Shown here: in pieces, positions 1-6,900 of the stretch | Numbering within the stretch: the stretch's first letter is position 1 | Layout of the letters: each line of letters opens with the position of its first letter | From: Treponema sp. | GTDB taxonomy: Bacteria; Spirochaetota; Spirochaetia; Treponematales; Treponemataceae | Length of the DNA: 13,179 nt | Assembly: GCA_017613485.1 (NCBI GenBank) | Contig: JAGADS010000185.1 | Coordinates: 1 to 13,179 of the forward strand | Direction of reading: 5' to 3' | Notes under the pieces: model-generated | Database searches by the model: none | Told to the model about the DNA's origin: nothing | The model's input: only the letters and a program-made list of their open reading frames with translations | Made by a program: the position numbers and the translations under genes

Positions 1-1389
1 TATCTTTCCACCGCGCCAAAGTCCAACAGTGCCATGGCATTTTTTGACGCTCTTTCCTCGGTAGAAAAAGAGGATGCGGACGTTCCAAATCACCTTAAGG
101 ATCCAAGCCGTGATGCAGAAGGATTCGGACATGGAAGCGGATACTTGTACCCGCACGCCTACCGCAACCACTGGATTGCACAGCAGTATCTTCCGGATGC
201 ACTTGTCGGAAGAGTCTTTTATACGCCCTCAACTCAGGGATACGAAAAGGAAATACGCGACGAGGTTCTATCACGCAGGGAGCTTCAGATATCTTCCCTT
301 ATGCAGGAAAACACAGAGATTCCACAGGCTGTCAATCCTGTCGGAGAATGGTGGAAGGATGATCACCCCGGACATGACAGACCCCAGCAGGAAGAAAACC
401 TTACCTTTACGCCGGAAGATAAAAAAAAGGAACAGGCACTTGACAGGACAGAACGGAGCTGGAGATTAAGGCTGGACACAAACCGTGCAGAGCTTTTAAC
501 TGAAATACGTGATACTCTTGTCCAGATGGCAGACCTTAAGCGTCATCACAGAAACCTTATATGGAATGCAGATGATGCACTCTTATTATTTTACATCCTT
601 CGTCAATGTCCCGAGGGATTAAGCTGTGGTGCATGCCGTACGGAAAAAGGAAAACAGCTTCTTGAGCAATATGCATCTACTCTGGGAGAAATGGACAAAC
701 CTCTTCTTGCAGTTGAAAAAACAGGCTCTGCATTTGAACCTTTTTCAATGCGTTCTGTAATCGAGGAGATGGGAGACATTCAGCTGGACAGGATTTTTTT
801 CAGGGATCCGTTTGCCTCCATGGATGACATAAATAATGCAGTGCAGGCACTGAGTGAGCTTGCAACAGGAACTGAATCATCGGAACGTGACATTGCGTTC
901 AGCGAGGAAGACAGCCTTAAAAAAGACAAGAAGCCCCTTCTCTCCAAAGATGCACTGACTGTCATTGTACAAAGGATTCCAAGGCATACTCAGCATGTCG
1001 CAGGACTCTTAAAGGACGATGTAAAAATCACTGATGAGGAAAACCTTTCGCTTATTGAAAAATTTGAGGAACTTGAGTCAAACTTTTTCTCAAATCCGGC
1101 AAGCACACTTTTTTCCTGGGATGCAGATGACATTACAAAGATTTTTGCAGAACATGGCTTTTCGGTTAAATCAAGAATCCTTACTCTTACGGAAAAACGC
1201 CGCATAAGCCGGAATGACATAGAGAAATGGTTCAACACACAGAACTCATCATACGGCATGTACCTTAACCAAAATCTGGGAGAGGAAGCCGTCAGTAAAA
1301 TCAAATCCATGCTTCTGGATGCATCAGAAAAAATGCTGTTCAACTGGAAAAGCGAATATGCATTTTTCACTTGTCGATTTAGCAAATAA
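1..1389 (+). CDS. rarA: RarA/MgsA replication-associated AAA+ ATPase, C-terminal part with methyltransferase-like extension (5' truncated by window)
   Basis: The reading frame is open from base 1, so the visible 462 residues are the C-terminal part of a longer protein; the ATG at 34 is internal. Visible residues 1-90 match the end of RarA, an ATPase acting at stalled replication forks. They include YLSTAPKSN, the VPNHLKD segment, GHGSGYLYPHAY, WIAQQYLPD and the GRVFYTPSTQGYEKEI segment where ordinary RarA ends. About 370 more residues follow. A charged linker (about 90-150) leads into a region resembling the SAM-methyltransferase-like domain that I recall fused to RarA in cyanobacteria and some other phyla: L-x-RHH near 180, PEG near 204, IPRHTQ at 326-331, W-D-x-DD near 373 and a helical tail. 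The glycine-rich SAM loop expected after RHH is replaced by NADDALLLF, so methyltransferase activity is doubtful. The ATPase core lies outside the window. The RarA call is firm; the extension call rests on remembered family patterns. Confidence 0.85.
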   Translation, partial: YLSTAPKSNSAMAFFDALSSVEKEDADVPNHLKDPSRDAEGFGHGSGYLYPHAYRNHWIAQQYLPDALVGRVFYTPSTQGYEKEIRDEVLSRRELQISSLMQENTEIPQAVNPVGEWWKDDHPGHDRPQQEENLTFTPEDKKKEQALDRTERSWRLRLDTNRAELLTEIRDTLVQMADLKRHHRNLIWNADDALLLFYILRQCPEGLSCGACRTEKGKQLLEQYASTLGEMDKPLLAVEKTGSAFEPFSMRSVIEEMGDIQLDRIFFRDPFASMDDINNAVQALSELATGTESSERDIAFSEEDSLKKDKKPLLSKDALTVIVQRIPRHTQHVAGLLKDDVKITDEENLSLIEKFEELESNFFSNPASTLFSWDADDITKIFAEHGFSVKSRILTLTEKRRISRNDIEKWFNTQNSSYGMYLNQNLGEEAVSKIKSMLLDASEKMLFNWKSEYAFFTCRFSK

Positions 1390-1399
1390 CGTGTAAAAT
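1371..1399 (+). promoter_or_regulatory. Candidate sigma-70-type promoter for adk
   Basis: TTGTCG (1371-1376) and TAAAAT (1394-1399) are separated by 17 bp. The -35 box lies inside the last codons of rarA. The predicted start is near 1406, giving a leader of about 50 nt before the adk ATG. Motif match only. Confidence 0.5.
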
Positions 1400-1406
1400 A
1401 TATTAA

Positions 1407-1425
1407 TGCGGTTGTTTTTGCCGCA
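1407..1425 (+). other. Small stem-loop at the predicted 5' end of the adk mRNA
   Basis: TGCGG (1407-1411) can pair with CCGCA (1421-1425) across a 9-nt loop rich in T. No T-tract follows, so it is unlikely to terminate rarA. It sits exactly where the adk transcript should begin, so it may protect the 5' end. The stem is only 5 bp. Confidence 0.3.
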
Positions 1426-1455
1426 GAAAATAATGAACTATCAAAGGAGCATTAA

Positions 1456-2088
1456 ATGAACTTTATTTTCTTAGGCCCACCAGGAGCAGGCAAAGGTACT
1501 CTTGCAGGACAGGTTGCAGAGGAATACGGAATCCCTCACATCTCAACAGGAGATATTTTCCGTGCAAACATCAAGAACAAGACTCCCCTTGGTGTAAAAG
1601 TCAAGGCAGTAATCGATGCCGGTGGACTTGTAAGCGATGAGGACACATGTGCGCTTGTAGAAGACCGTCTTAAGCAGGATGACTGCAAGAAAGGCTTTAT
1701 TCTTGACGGATTTCCAAGAACCATTCCTCAGGCAGAGGCACTTGAAAAAATCAAGAGCGATGTTCAGGTTGTGAATTTTGAGGTTGACAACGAGCTGATT
1801 ATCGCACGCCTTTCAAACCGCCGTGTATGCAAGAGCTGCGGTGCAAACTACAATGTAAAATTCATGCCGCCAAAGGTAGAAGGAAAATGCGACAAGTGTG
1901 GTGGAGAGCTTTATACCCGCGATGACGACAAGCTTGAATCAATCACAAACCGTCTGGACGTTTACAGAAAGCAGACAGAACCTCTCATCGGATTCTACCG
2001 CGAACGCAACAAGCTTACAGACATAGATTCAGCACGTGACAGCAAGGAAGTTCTCGTTGACTTCAGGAAGCTTTTCCCGGCTAAATAG
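1456..2088 (+). CDS. adk: Adenylate kinase, zinc-binding long-LID type
   Basis: Adenylate kinase catalyses the reversible reaction ATP + AMP = 2 ADP in the cytoplasm and sets the adenylate energy balance. The 210 residues are normal for the long bacterial form. The P-loop GPPGAGKGT is at 7-15, the AMP-site STGDIFR at 30-36 and the LDGFPRT segment at 83-89. The LID domain (about 122-160) has four cysteines at 125, 128, 145 and 148 in a CxxC...CxxC arrangement, which in this family binds structural zinc. The ATG at 1456 is supported by AAAGGAG at 1443-1449, six bases upstream. The gene follows rarA after a 66-bp gap holding a candidate promoter. Its stop codon lies inside the 3' end of the convergent ispDF gene, an 8-bp tail overlap with no obvious terminator. 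Confidence 0.97.
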   Translation: MNFIFLGPPGAGKGTLAGQVAEEYGIPHISTGDIFRANIKNKTPLGVKVKAVIDAGGLVSDEDTCALVEDRLKQDDCKKGFILDGFPRTIPQAEALEKIKSDVQVVNFEVDNELIIARLSNRRVCKSCGANYNVKFMPPKVEGKCDKCGGELYTRDDDKLESITNRLDVYRKQTEPLIGFYRERNKLTDIDSARDSKEVLVDFRKLFPAK

Positions 2089-3319
2089 TTTTTTCAAGAA
2101 GGCAGGTACAGTAGGCTTTAACGGCTAATCCCGCTCCCACTGCATCCTGCTTTTCGTTTGTCTTTGCCTTTACAAAAACCTGTTCTTCTTTTACCTCAAG
2201 AATTTCTGCAATAGACTTTATTACCTGTGCACGATATGGCAGGAACTTAGGTTTCTCCAACTCCAGAACAGAATCAAGATTCACAAGAGACCATCCATTA
2301 TTTCTGACATCATTCCATATTTTTTTTAGCAGAATCTTTGAGTCAGCATCCCTCCACTTTTGATCCTCAGGGGGAAAATACGAGCCTATGTCACCAAGTC
2401 CGCTTGCACCCAGAAGAGCATCAGATATGGCATGAAGGAGCACATCACCGTCGGAATGTCCTTCCTCGCCTTTTTCAAAAGGAATCTCCACACCGCCTAC
2501 AATAAATTTCCTTCCCTCTTTTAAGACATGAAGGTCTGTTCCAAATCCAATGCGAATCATATTCTCCCCTTTATTCTTAACCAGGCCTTGAGATTCCGGT
2601 ATGTCCTTAGGGAACGTAATCTTTATGTTCTCTGCCTCCCCCTGAACAACATGAACTTTTCTTGAGCATGTAATCTCTGGATATGCATCCCAAATCTCTG
2701 AATCATCTGTAAATACATTTCCGCTGTCCTTTGCAAGGTCATGGCACTTAAGGATTGTCCCAAATTCAAATGCCTGTGGAGTCTGGACTGCAATCAATTT
2801 CTCACGCTTCAAGTGACATTCTATCTGAGAGTTTTCATCTATCACTTTCTGCGTGTCAACAGGAACAAGACCTGGAACTGCCGCTCCATATTCTTCTGCC
2901 GACTCTGTGATGCGCACGATTAAATCCGAAGTTAGATAAGGACGAGCACCGTCATGAATATGAACGATTGTGTTGTCTTGTATTTTATCTTTTAGAAAAC
3001 TAAGGGCCAGATAAACAGACTCCTGTCTGCTTTTACCGCCTGCAATAAAATCTACATGTATGGAATCTTTATTACTCGAAAGCTCAGGATCAGAAAACAG
3101 GATTTTCTTTGTTTCTTCTTCAAGACCTGGCACACAGCAGATTACAGTCAACATTTCTGAAACATGCATCAAATCCGCTGCATTTAAGAACGCCTTGAAG
3201 CTGGAAGACAAAACGGTTCCTTTACCCAGCGCATGAAACTCTTTTTTGCCGGTGCCACCCATTCTGGAGGAAGAACCGGCTGCAAGAATTACTATTGCCA
3301 GAGAATTATTCCTCATCAT
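2081..3319 (-). CDS. ispDF: Bifunctional IspD-IspF enzyme of the MEP isoprenoid pathway
   Basis: This fusion carries two non-consecutive MEP pathway enzymes. Residues 1-245 are IspD (MEP cytidylyltransferase, making CDP-ME from CTP and MEP). It shows ILAAGSSSRMG at 11-21, the DGARP motif at 123-127, TPQAF at 180-184, TDD at 204-206 and ENIKIT at 230-235. Residues 254-412 are IspF (MEcPP synthase). Its expected metal ligands are D262, H264 and H296, within TDLH and GHSDGDVLLHA, and it has the late motif TNEKQDAVGAG. IspE, which acts between them, is not in the window. The two ATG codons at 3319 and 3316 are both possible starts; both lie inside the last codons of carD, so translation is probably coupled. 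An internal ribosome-binding-like site precedes M254. The fusion is known in several bacteria including, as I recall, treponemes. Confidence 0.95.
   Translation of the reverse strand: MMRNNSLAIVILAAGSSSRMGGTGKKEFHALGKGTVLSSSFKAFLNAADLMHVSEMLTVICCVPGLEEETKKILFSDPELSSNKDSIHVDFIAGGKSRQESVYLALSFLKDKIQDNTIVHIHDGARPYLTSDLIVRITESAEEYGAAVPGLVPVDTQKVIDENSQIECHLKREKLIAVQTPQAFEFGTILKCHDLAKDSGNVFTDDSEIWDAYPEITCSRKVHVVQGEAENIKITFPKDIPESQGLVKNKGENMIRIGFGTDLHVLKEGRKFIVGGVEIPFEKGEEGHSDGDVLLHAISDALLGASGLGDIGSYFPPEDQKWRDADSKILLKKIWNDVRNNGWSLVNLDSVLELEKPKFLPYRAQVIKSIAEILEVKEEQVFVKAKTNEKQDAVGAGLAVKAYCTCLLEKTI
2558..2572 (-). promoter_or_regulatory. Internal Shine-Dalgarno-like site and ATG at the IspD/IspF junction
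   Basis: On the minus strand AAAGGGGAG (2572-2564) is followed by AAT and then the ATG of M254 (2560-2558), the exact first residue of the IspF domain. It is the best ribosome-binding-like string in the gene and stronger than that at the annotated start. It may be a relic of two separate genes or allow some free IspF to be made. Confidence 0.45.
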
Positions 3320-3950
3320 CCTCTTCTAAATCGTCTTCATCTCCGTCATCATCGTCATCTGAGCGTCCTGAATCATCATCAAGATCGTCATCAAACTCAT
3401 CGTCATCCTCGTCATCAGGATTTATAGCAAACTTCTTTTCCTGCTTTAATCCAAGAGGCTCAAGTTTTGCATGCAACATAGCCTCTACTTCCTTTGAGGA
3501 AATTCCCATTGCCTCGGAAATCTCGTCCTCAAGAAGTTTTTTCGCATTTTCATAAAGCTTACGTTCAAGTATAGGAAGTTCCTTGATTTTTGAGCGGTGA
3601 TACAGGCTTCTTACGATTGCCGTAATGTCCTGAATTGAGCCTTTTTTCAAGAGATCCAGATTATTCTGATAGCGCTGTTTCCAGTCTGAAGTCGGTGTCT
3701 CAAATTCCTCGCTGATCATTTCAATGGCTTTTTCGGCCTCTTTCTTTGAAACAATCGCACGAATACCCATCTTAGCAGAATTCTTTACAGGTACCATTAC
3801 GTACATGTCAGAAACTTCAATATAAATCTTGTAATAGTAAATCATCTCACCTTTGAATTCCTGACGAAAAACATCGGTGATAGTTCCGACACCCTGACTT
3901 GGGTATACAACCTTCTGATTCACTGCAAATTCTGTCTTAGGTTTAGCCAT
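3306..3950 (-). CDS. carD: CarD/CdnL-family RNA polymerase-binding regulator with acidic C-terminal tail
   Basis: CarD/CdnL proteins bind the RNA polymerase beta subunit and stabilise open promoter complexes, notably at rRNA and other growth promoters. Residues 8-65 form the polymerase-interacting domain, with the hallmark KVVYPSQGVG at 13-22. Residues 85-172 form the helical DNA-contacting domain. It contains SDWKQRY at 88-94, whose W90 matches the tryptophan that wedges into the upstream edge of the bubble in mycobacterial CarD, and SIQDITAIVRSLYHR at 105-119. Family members are usually about 160 residues. Here a further tail at 179-214 has 28 Asp or Glu in 36 residues. The ATG at 3950 is chosen because the next Met is residue 36, inside the domain; V10 (GTG) is a poor alternative. 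A consensus promoter sits so close that the transcript may be leaderless. The 3' end overlaps the ispDF start. Confidence 0.93.
   Translation of the reverse strand: MAKPKTEFAVNQKVVYPSQGVGTITDVFRQEFKGEMIYYYKIYIEVSDMYVMVPVKNSAKMGIRAIVSKKEAEKAIEMISEEFETPTSDWKQRYQNNLDLLKKGSIQDITAIVRSLYHRSKIKELPILERKLYENAKKLLEDEISEAMGISSKEVEAMLHAKLEPLGLKQEKKFAINPDDEDDDEFDDDLDDDSGRSDDDDDGDEDDLEEDDEE
3309..3416 (-). repeat. Asp/Glu triplet-repeat tract encoding the CarD acidic tail
   Basis: This 108-bp stretch is made almost wholly of GAT, GAC, GAA and GAG codons and encodes residues 179-214 of CarD. It is low-complexity DNA in which in-frame length change by slippage would be tolerated. The ispDF start codons are embedded in its last part. 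Confidence 0.8.
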
Positions 3951-3956
3951 ATTTCC

Positions 3957-3985
3957 ATTATACCCTAAATTAAATAAAAATTCAA
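3957..3985 (-). promoter_or_regulatory. Near-consensus sigma-70 promoter of carD
   Basis: On the minus strand TTGAAT (3985-3980), a 17-bp spacer and a perfect TATAAT (3962-3957) lie in the 43-bp gap after the giant gene. A second TTGAAT (3990-3985) overlaps the first but is spaced 22 bp from the -10. Normal spacing puts the start site at about 3950, on or next to the carD ATG. A weak GGA (3956-3954) lies between the -10 and the ATG. Confidence 0.7.
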
Positions 3986-3993
3986 TTCAAAAC

Positions 3994-6900
3994 TCATTCG
4001 TCATCAGATGGAATCTCCAGAATAAGCTCTACGGCCTCCTCTGATATTCCAAGACTGTTGGCGATTTCCTCGTTTGACCAGTGCATCCTCTTGAGTTCCT
4101 TTACATTTTCACGAACCTGAGGTGTTATGCCGCCACCCTTCTTTGCCTTTTCCTGATCTTTTTTCTTCTTGGCAACATTGCTTCTTGAGATAGTCTGCAG
4201 GACTCCAATCTGCTTATCTGCATTCTTTGCAAGCTGCTGCAGTCTTTCCTCTGTTCCAAGAATACCGGATTTTGTCTCATTAAGGGCATCCATGCGTTCC
4301 TCAGTTTCATCCAGAATCTGCTGCAATGAAGAAAGCTTATCCACGGCCTCGTTGATATTGTCATTGTGCTTCATGATTATGTTGATGCCGTCCTGAAGTT
4401 CCTCAAGCTGTCCCGGGAGATCATCCAGCTGGGTATTGCATGATGCAAGCCTTCTTTCCAGATCATGAATGCGGTCTGCCGTATTATCAACATTGTTTGC
4501 AACTTTCTCGATTGTCTCTGCCTTGGTTTCGATTCTGTCAAACTGAGCCTGAATACCGTTGAGCGAATCCTGGTAGTTGCGGACCGTAACCTGCATGTTG
4601 ACAAGCTTGTCACTTGTAACATTGAGCTCTGCAATCTTGTCGTCCATTGAATTACTCAGAGCCATAAGGCGGTTGAACTTTTGATCCAGACTGTCAAGCT
4701 GATTTTTCTGCACATTGAAGTTGGATATACGGTTGTCGATATCCGCGCTCATCTGCTGTACCTGCTCTATCATCTGGCGTACGTTATTTACCTTTACCTC
4801 GTAGCTTGCAAATCCGTTAATCTTTTCCTGAAGATTATCAATTGACTCATTAAGCTGCTTCTTGAGTTTTTCAGCCTTGTCAAAGAGTCCTGTCTGTGCA
4901 GTAAAGCGTGTGATGCCCTTGTTGATTTCATCAATGCGGATCTGAAGTGCATTCGTGTCATCGTTCAAGTGCTCTATCATGCGCTGATAGGCCTGCTTGT
5001 CAGCATCCACAGTATCCTTGAGGTTATGCTTGAGCTCCTTGATCTGGCGGTCTGCCTGACCTGTTGCCTCCTGAAGCATTCCCTGGGTACTCTGAACCAT
5101 TGCCTCGTAGCGTTTCTGCAGCTGCTGGAGAATCTGTCCAGAGCGGTCTTCATACAATTTGAGAGCTGCCTCTGCCTTGTCGGTAAGGACATCGATGTCA
5201 TCCTGAACCTTCTGTCTTGATTCCTGAGTTTTTGAATCGATATCCGCGTAACTCTGCTGCTGTTTCTGCATAAAGAACTGAAGATCCTGCTCGTACTTCT
5301 CATTTGTTTCCTTGAGCTGTCTTGCAATCTGCATCTTAAATTCATTTACGTTCTGAACTGTCTCATCCAAAACAGCCGCATTATTCTTGTACTTCTGGTC
5401 AAACTCTGACTTGATGTCTGCAAACTGTGCGTTCATCGTGCGGAGGTTTTCTGCAAGAGATTCCGTAACCTTGCGGTTGTATCCGTCGCTTTCCTGCTTG
5501 AGTACTGCATTTGCCTGCTCAGTGGTATTCTTCAATGCAGTGCGGTACTGCTCGATAAAATCATGTAGACGCTGGTTCACAGTGTTAATCTGGTTTTCGA
5601 TTGTACTCTGTCCTGTCTGCAATGCGGCCTGGAAACGTGATTCCTGCTCAGTTGTCTTTGTCTGAATCTCGGTGATGCGGTTCTTCAACTCATCTGCATA
5701 GCGGGTCTCAAGATCCTTTCTGCTTTCCTCATAGGTGTTCGTAAAGTTTTCTATGCGTGTGTCAAACTTATTCTTCCACTCGTTAAGCTGCTGGTTGATT
5801 GCTTCTTCACGTTTCTTAAGGTCAACCGTGAAGGTATCCTCAAACACCTTGAGCTGTGAGCTTGTAGTTGAATATGATTTTTCCTTGAGCTCCTCAAGTG
5901 TAACCTCAAGTGTCTCAATTTCTTCCTTGAGCTTGTCGCTTCTTGTCTTGAGTGAAGTCTCAAAGTTGACATGATTCTTTGAAACGCTAGTGGTAAATTT
6001 CTCAAAGTCTCCCAGAACACGTTTCTGTGCCTGATCCATGATTTTTCTAAGGGCATCCTCAAGCTTGTCTACATCGGCTCCTGCTGTGTTAAGCTTGTTG
6101 AAGCGATAGTCCATTTCCTGCTTGTATTTGTCCAGCTGCTTGTCCAGACCTGCAAGGAACACAGACTGCTTGTTCTCATAGTCCATGGAGATTGATTTCA
6201 TTGCCTTGCTCAGGCTTTCATCAAACAGTGTAAACTGTTCCTTCATCTCCCTGTCAAAGTTTGCAAGCTTATCAGAAGACAGTGTTGTCTCCTCGTTTAT
6301 TCTTGCGGCTATTGCATGAGACTCCTCGATTGATTTCTCATACTGTGCCCTGGTGTCGGCTATTGCATCCTCAACCTGTGTCCTCATCAAATCTGCACGG
6401 TTCTGTACATCGGCAAGTGAATCGGCAATGTTCTTCTGCATGTCAGAGACAAATACCTGAAGCTCAGACTTGTACTTATTCAAATGAGAAACTGACATTT
6501 CCTTGTATTTCTCGTATGAAGATGTTTCCTTTTGTTCTGCACGGCTGAATGCCTCATCAAAAAGACCGTCATACTTCTGCTGTATCTGCTGAACCTGAAC
6601 CTGTACCCTGCTCTCGATGTCGTCAAGGCGGCTTGTGTTACCGATTGTAGTCTGCTCCAGCTCTGCAGCAGTCTCACGTGCTGTCTGAAGTGTGGCAAGC
6701 ATTGAATCCCTGTACTGAAGAATCTGTGCATTGGAATCTTCCTCAAGTTTCCTTGTCTTTTCCTCAACTATCGCCTCAAGATTGTTTACCTTCTCCATCA
6801 AATCAGAAGTAATGTCATTTACCTTTCTTGTAATTGCCTCGGATGCATCAGAATTGGTTTCACGTACTGCAACCTCAAGAGCGGAAGTCTTTTTGTCAAG

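Noticed and set aside
34..1389. The ATG at 34 as the start of a separate 451-residue gene.
   Set aside because: The frame is open to base 1 and the residues before it (YLSTAPKSNSA) are conserved RarA sequence, so the ATG is internal.
2066..2096. GGAA-GCTT-TTCC followed by TTTTTT at the adk/ispDF junction as a terminator.
   Set aside because: The stem is only 4 bp and the T-run lies more than 10 bases beyond it. Folding energy would be negligible, so I do not call a terminator.
3295..3555. Plus-strand open frame encoding a poly-Ser protein.
   Set aside because: It is the antisense of the Asp/Glu triplet tract of carD (GAT/GAC read backwards as ATC/GTC in shifted frame). It is a composition artefact.
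3963..3993. T-rich minus-strand sequence after the giant gene as a rho-independent terminator.
   Set aside because: No inverted repeat precedes the T-runs; the stretch is better explained as the carD promoter region, with readthrough possible.
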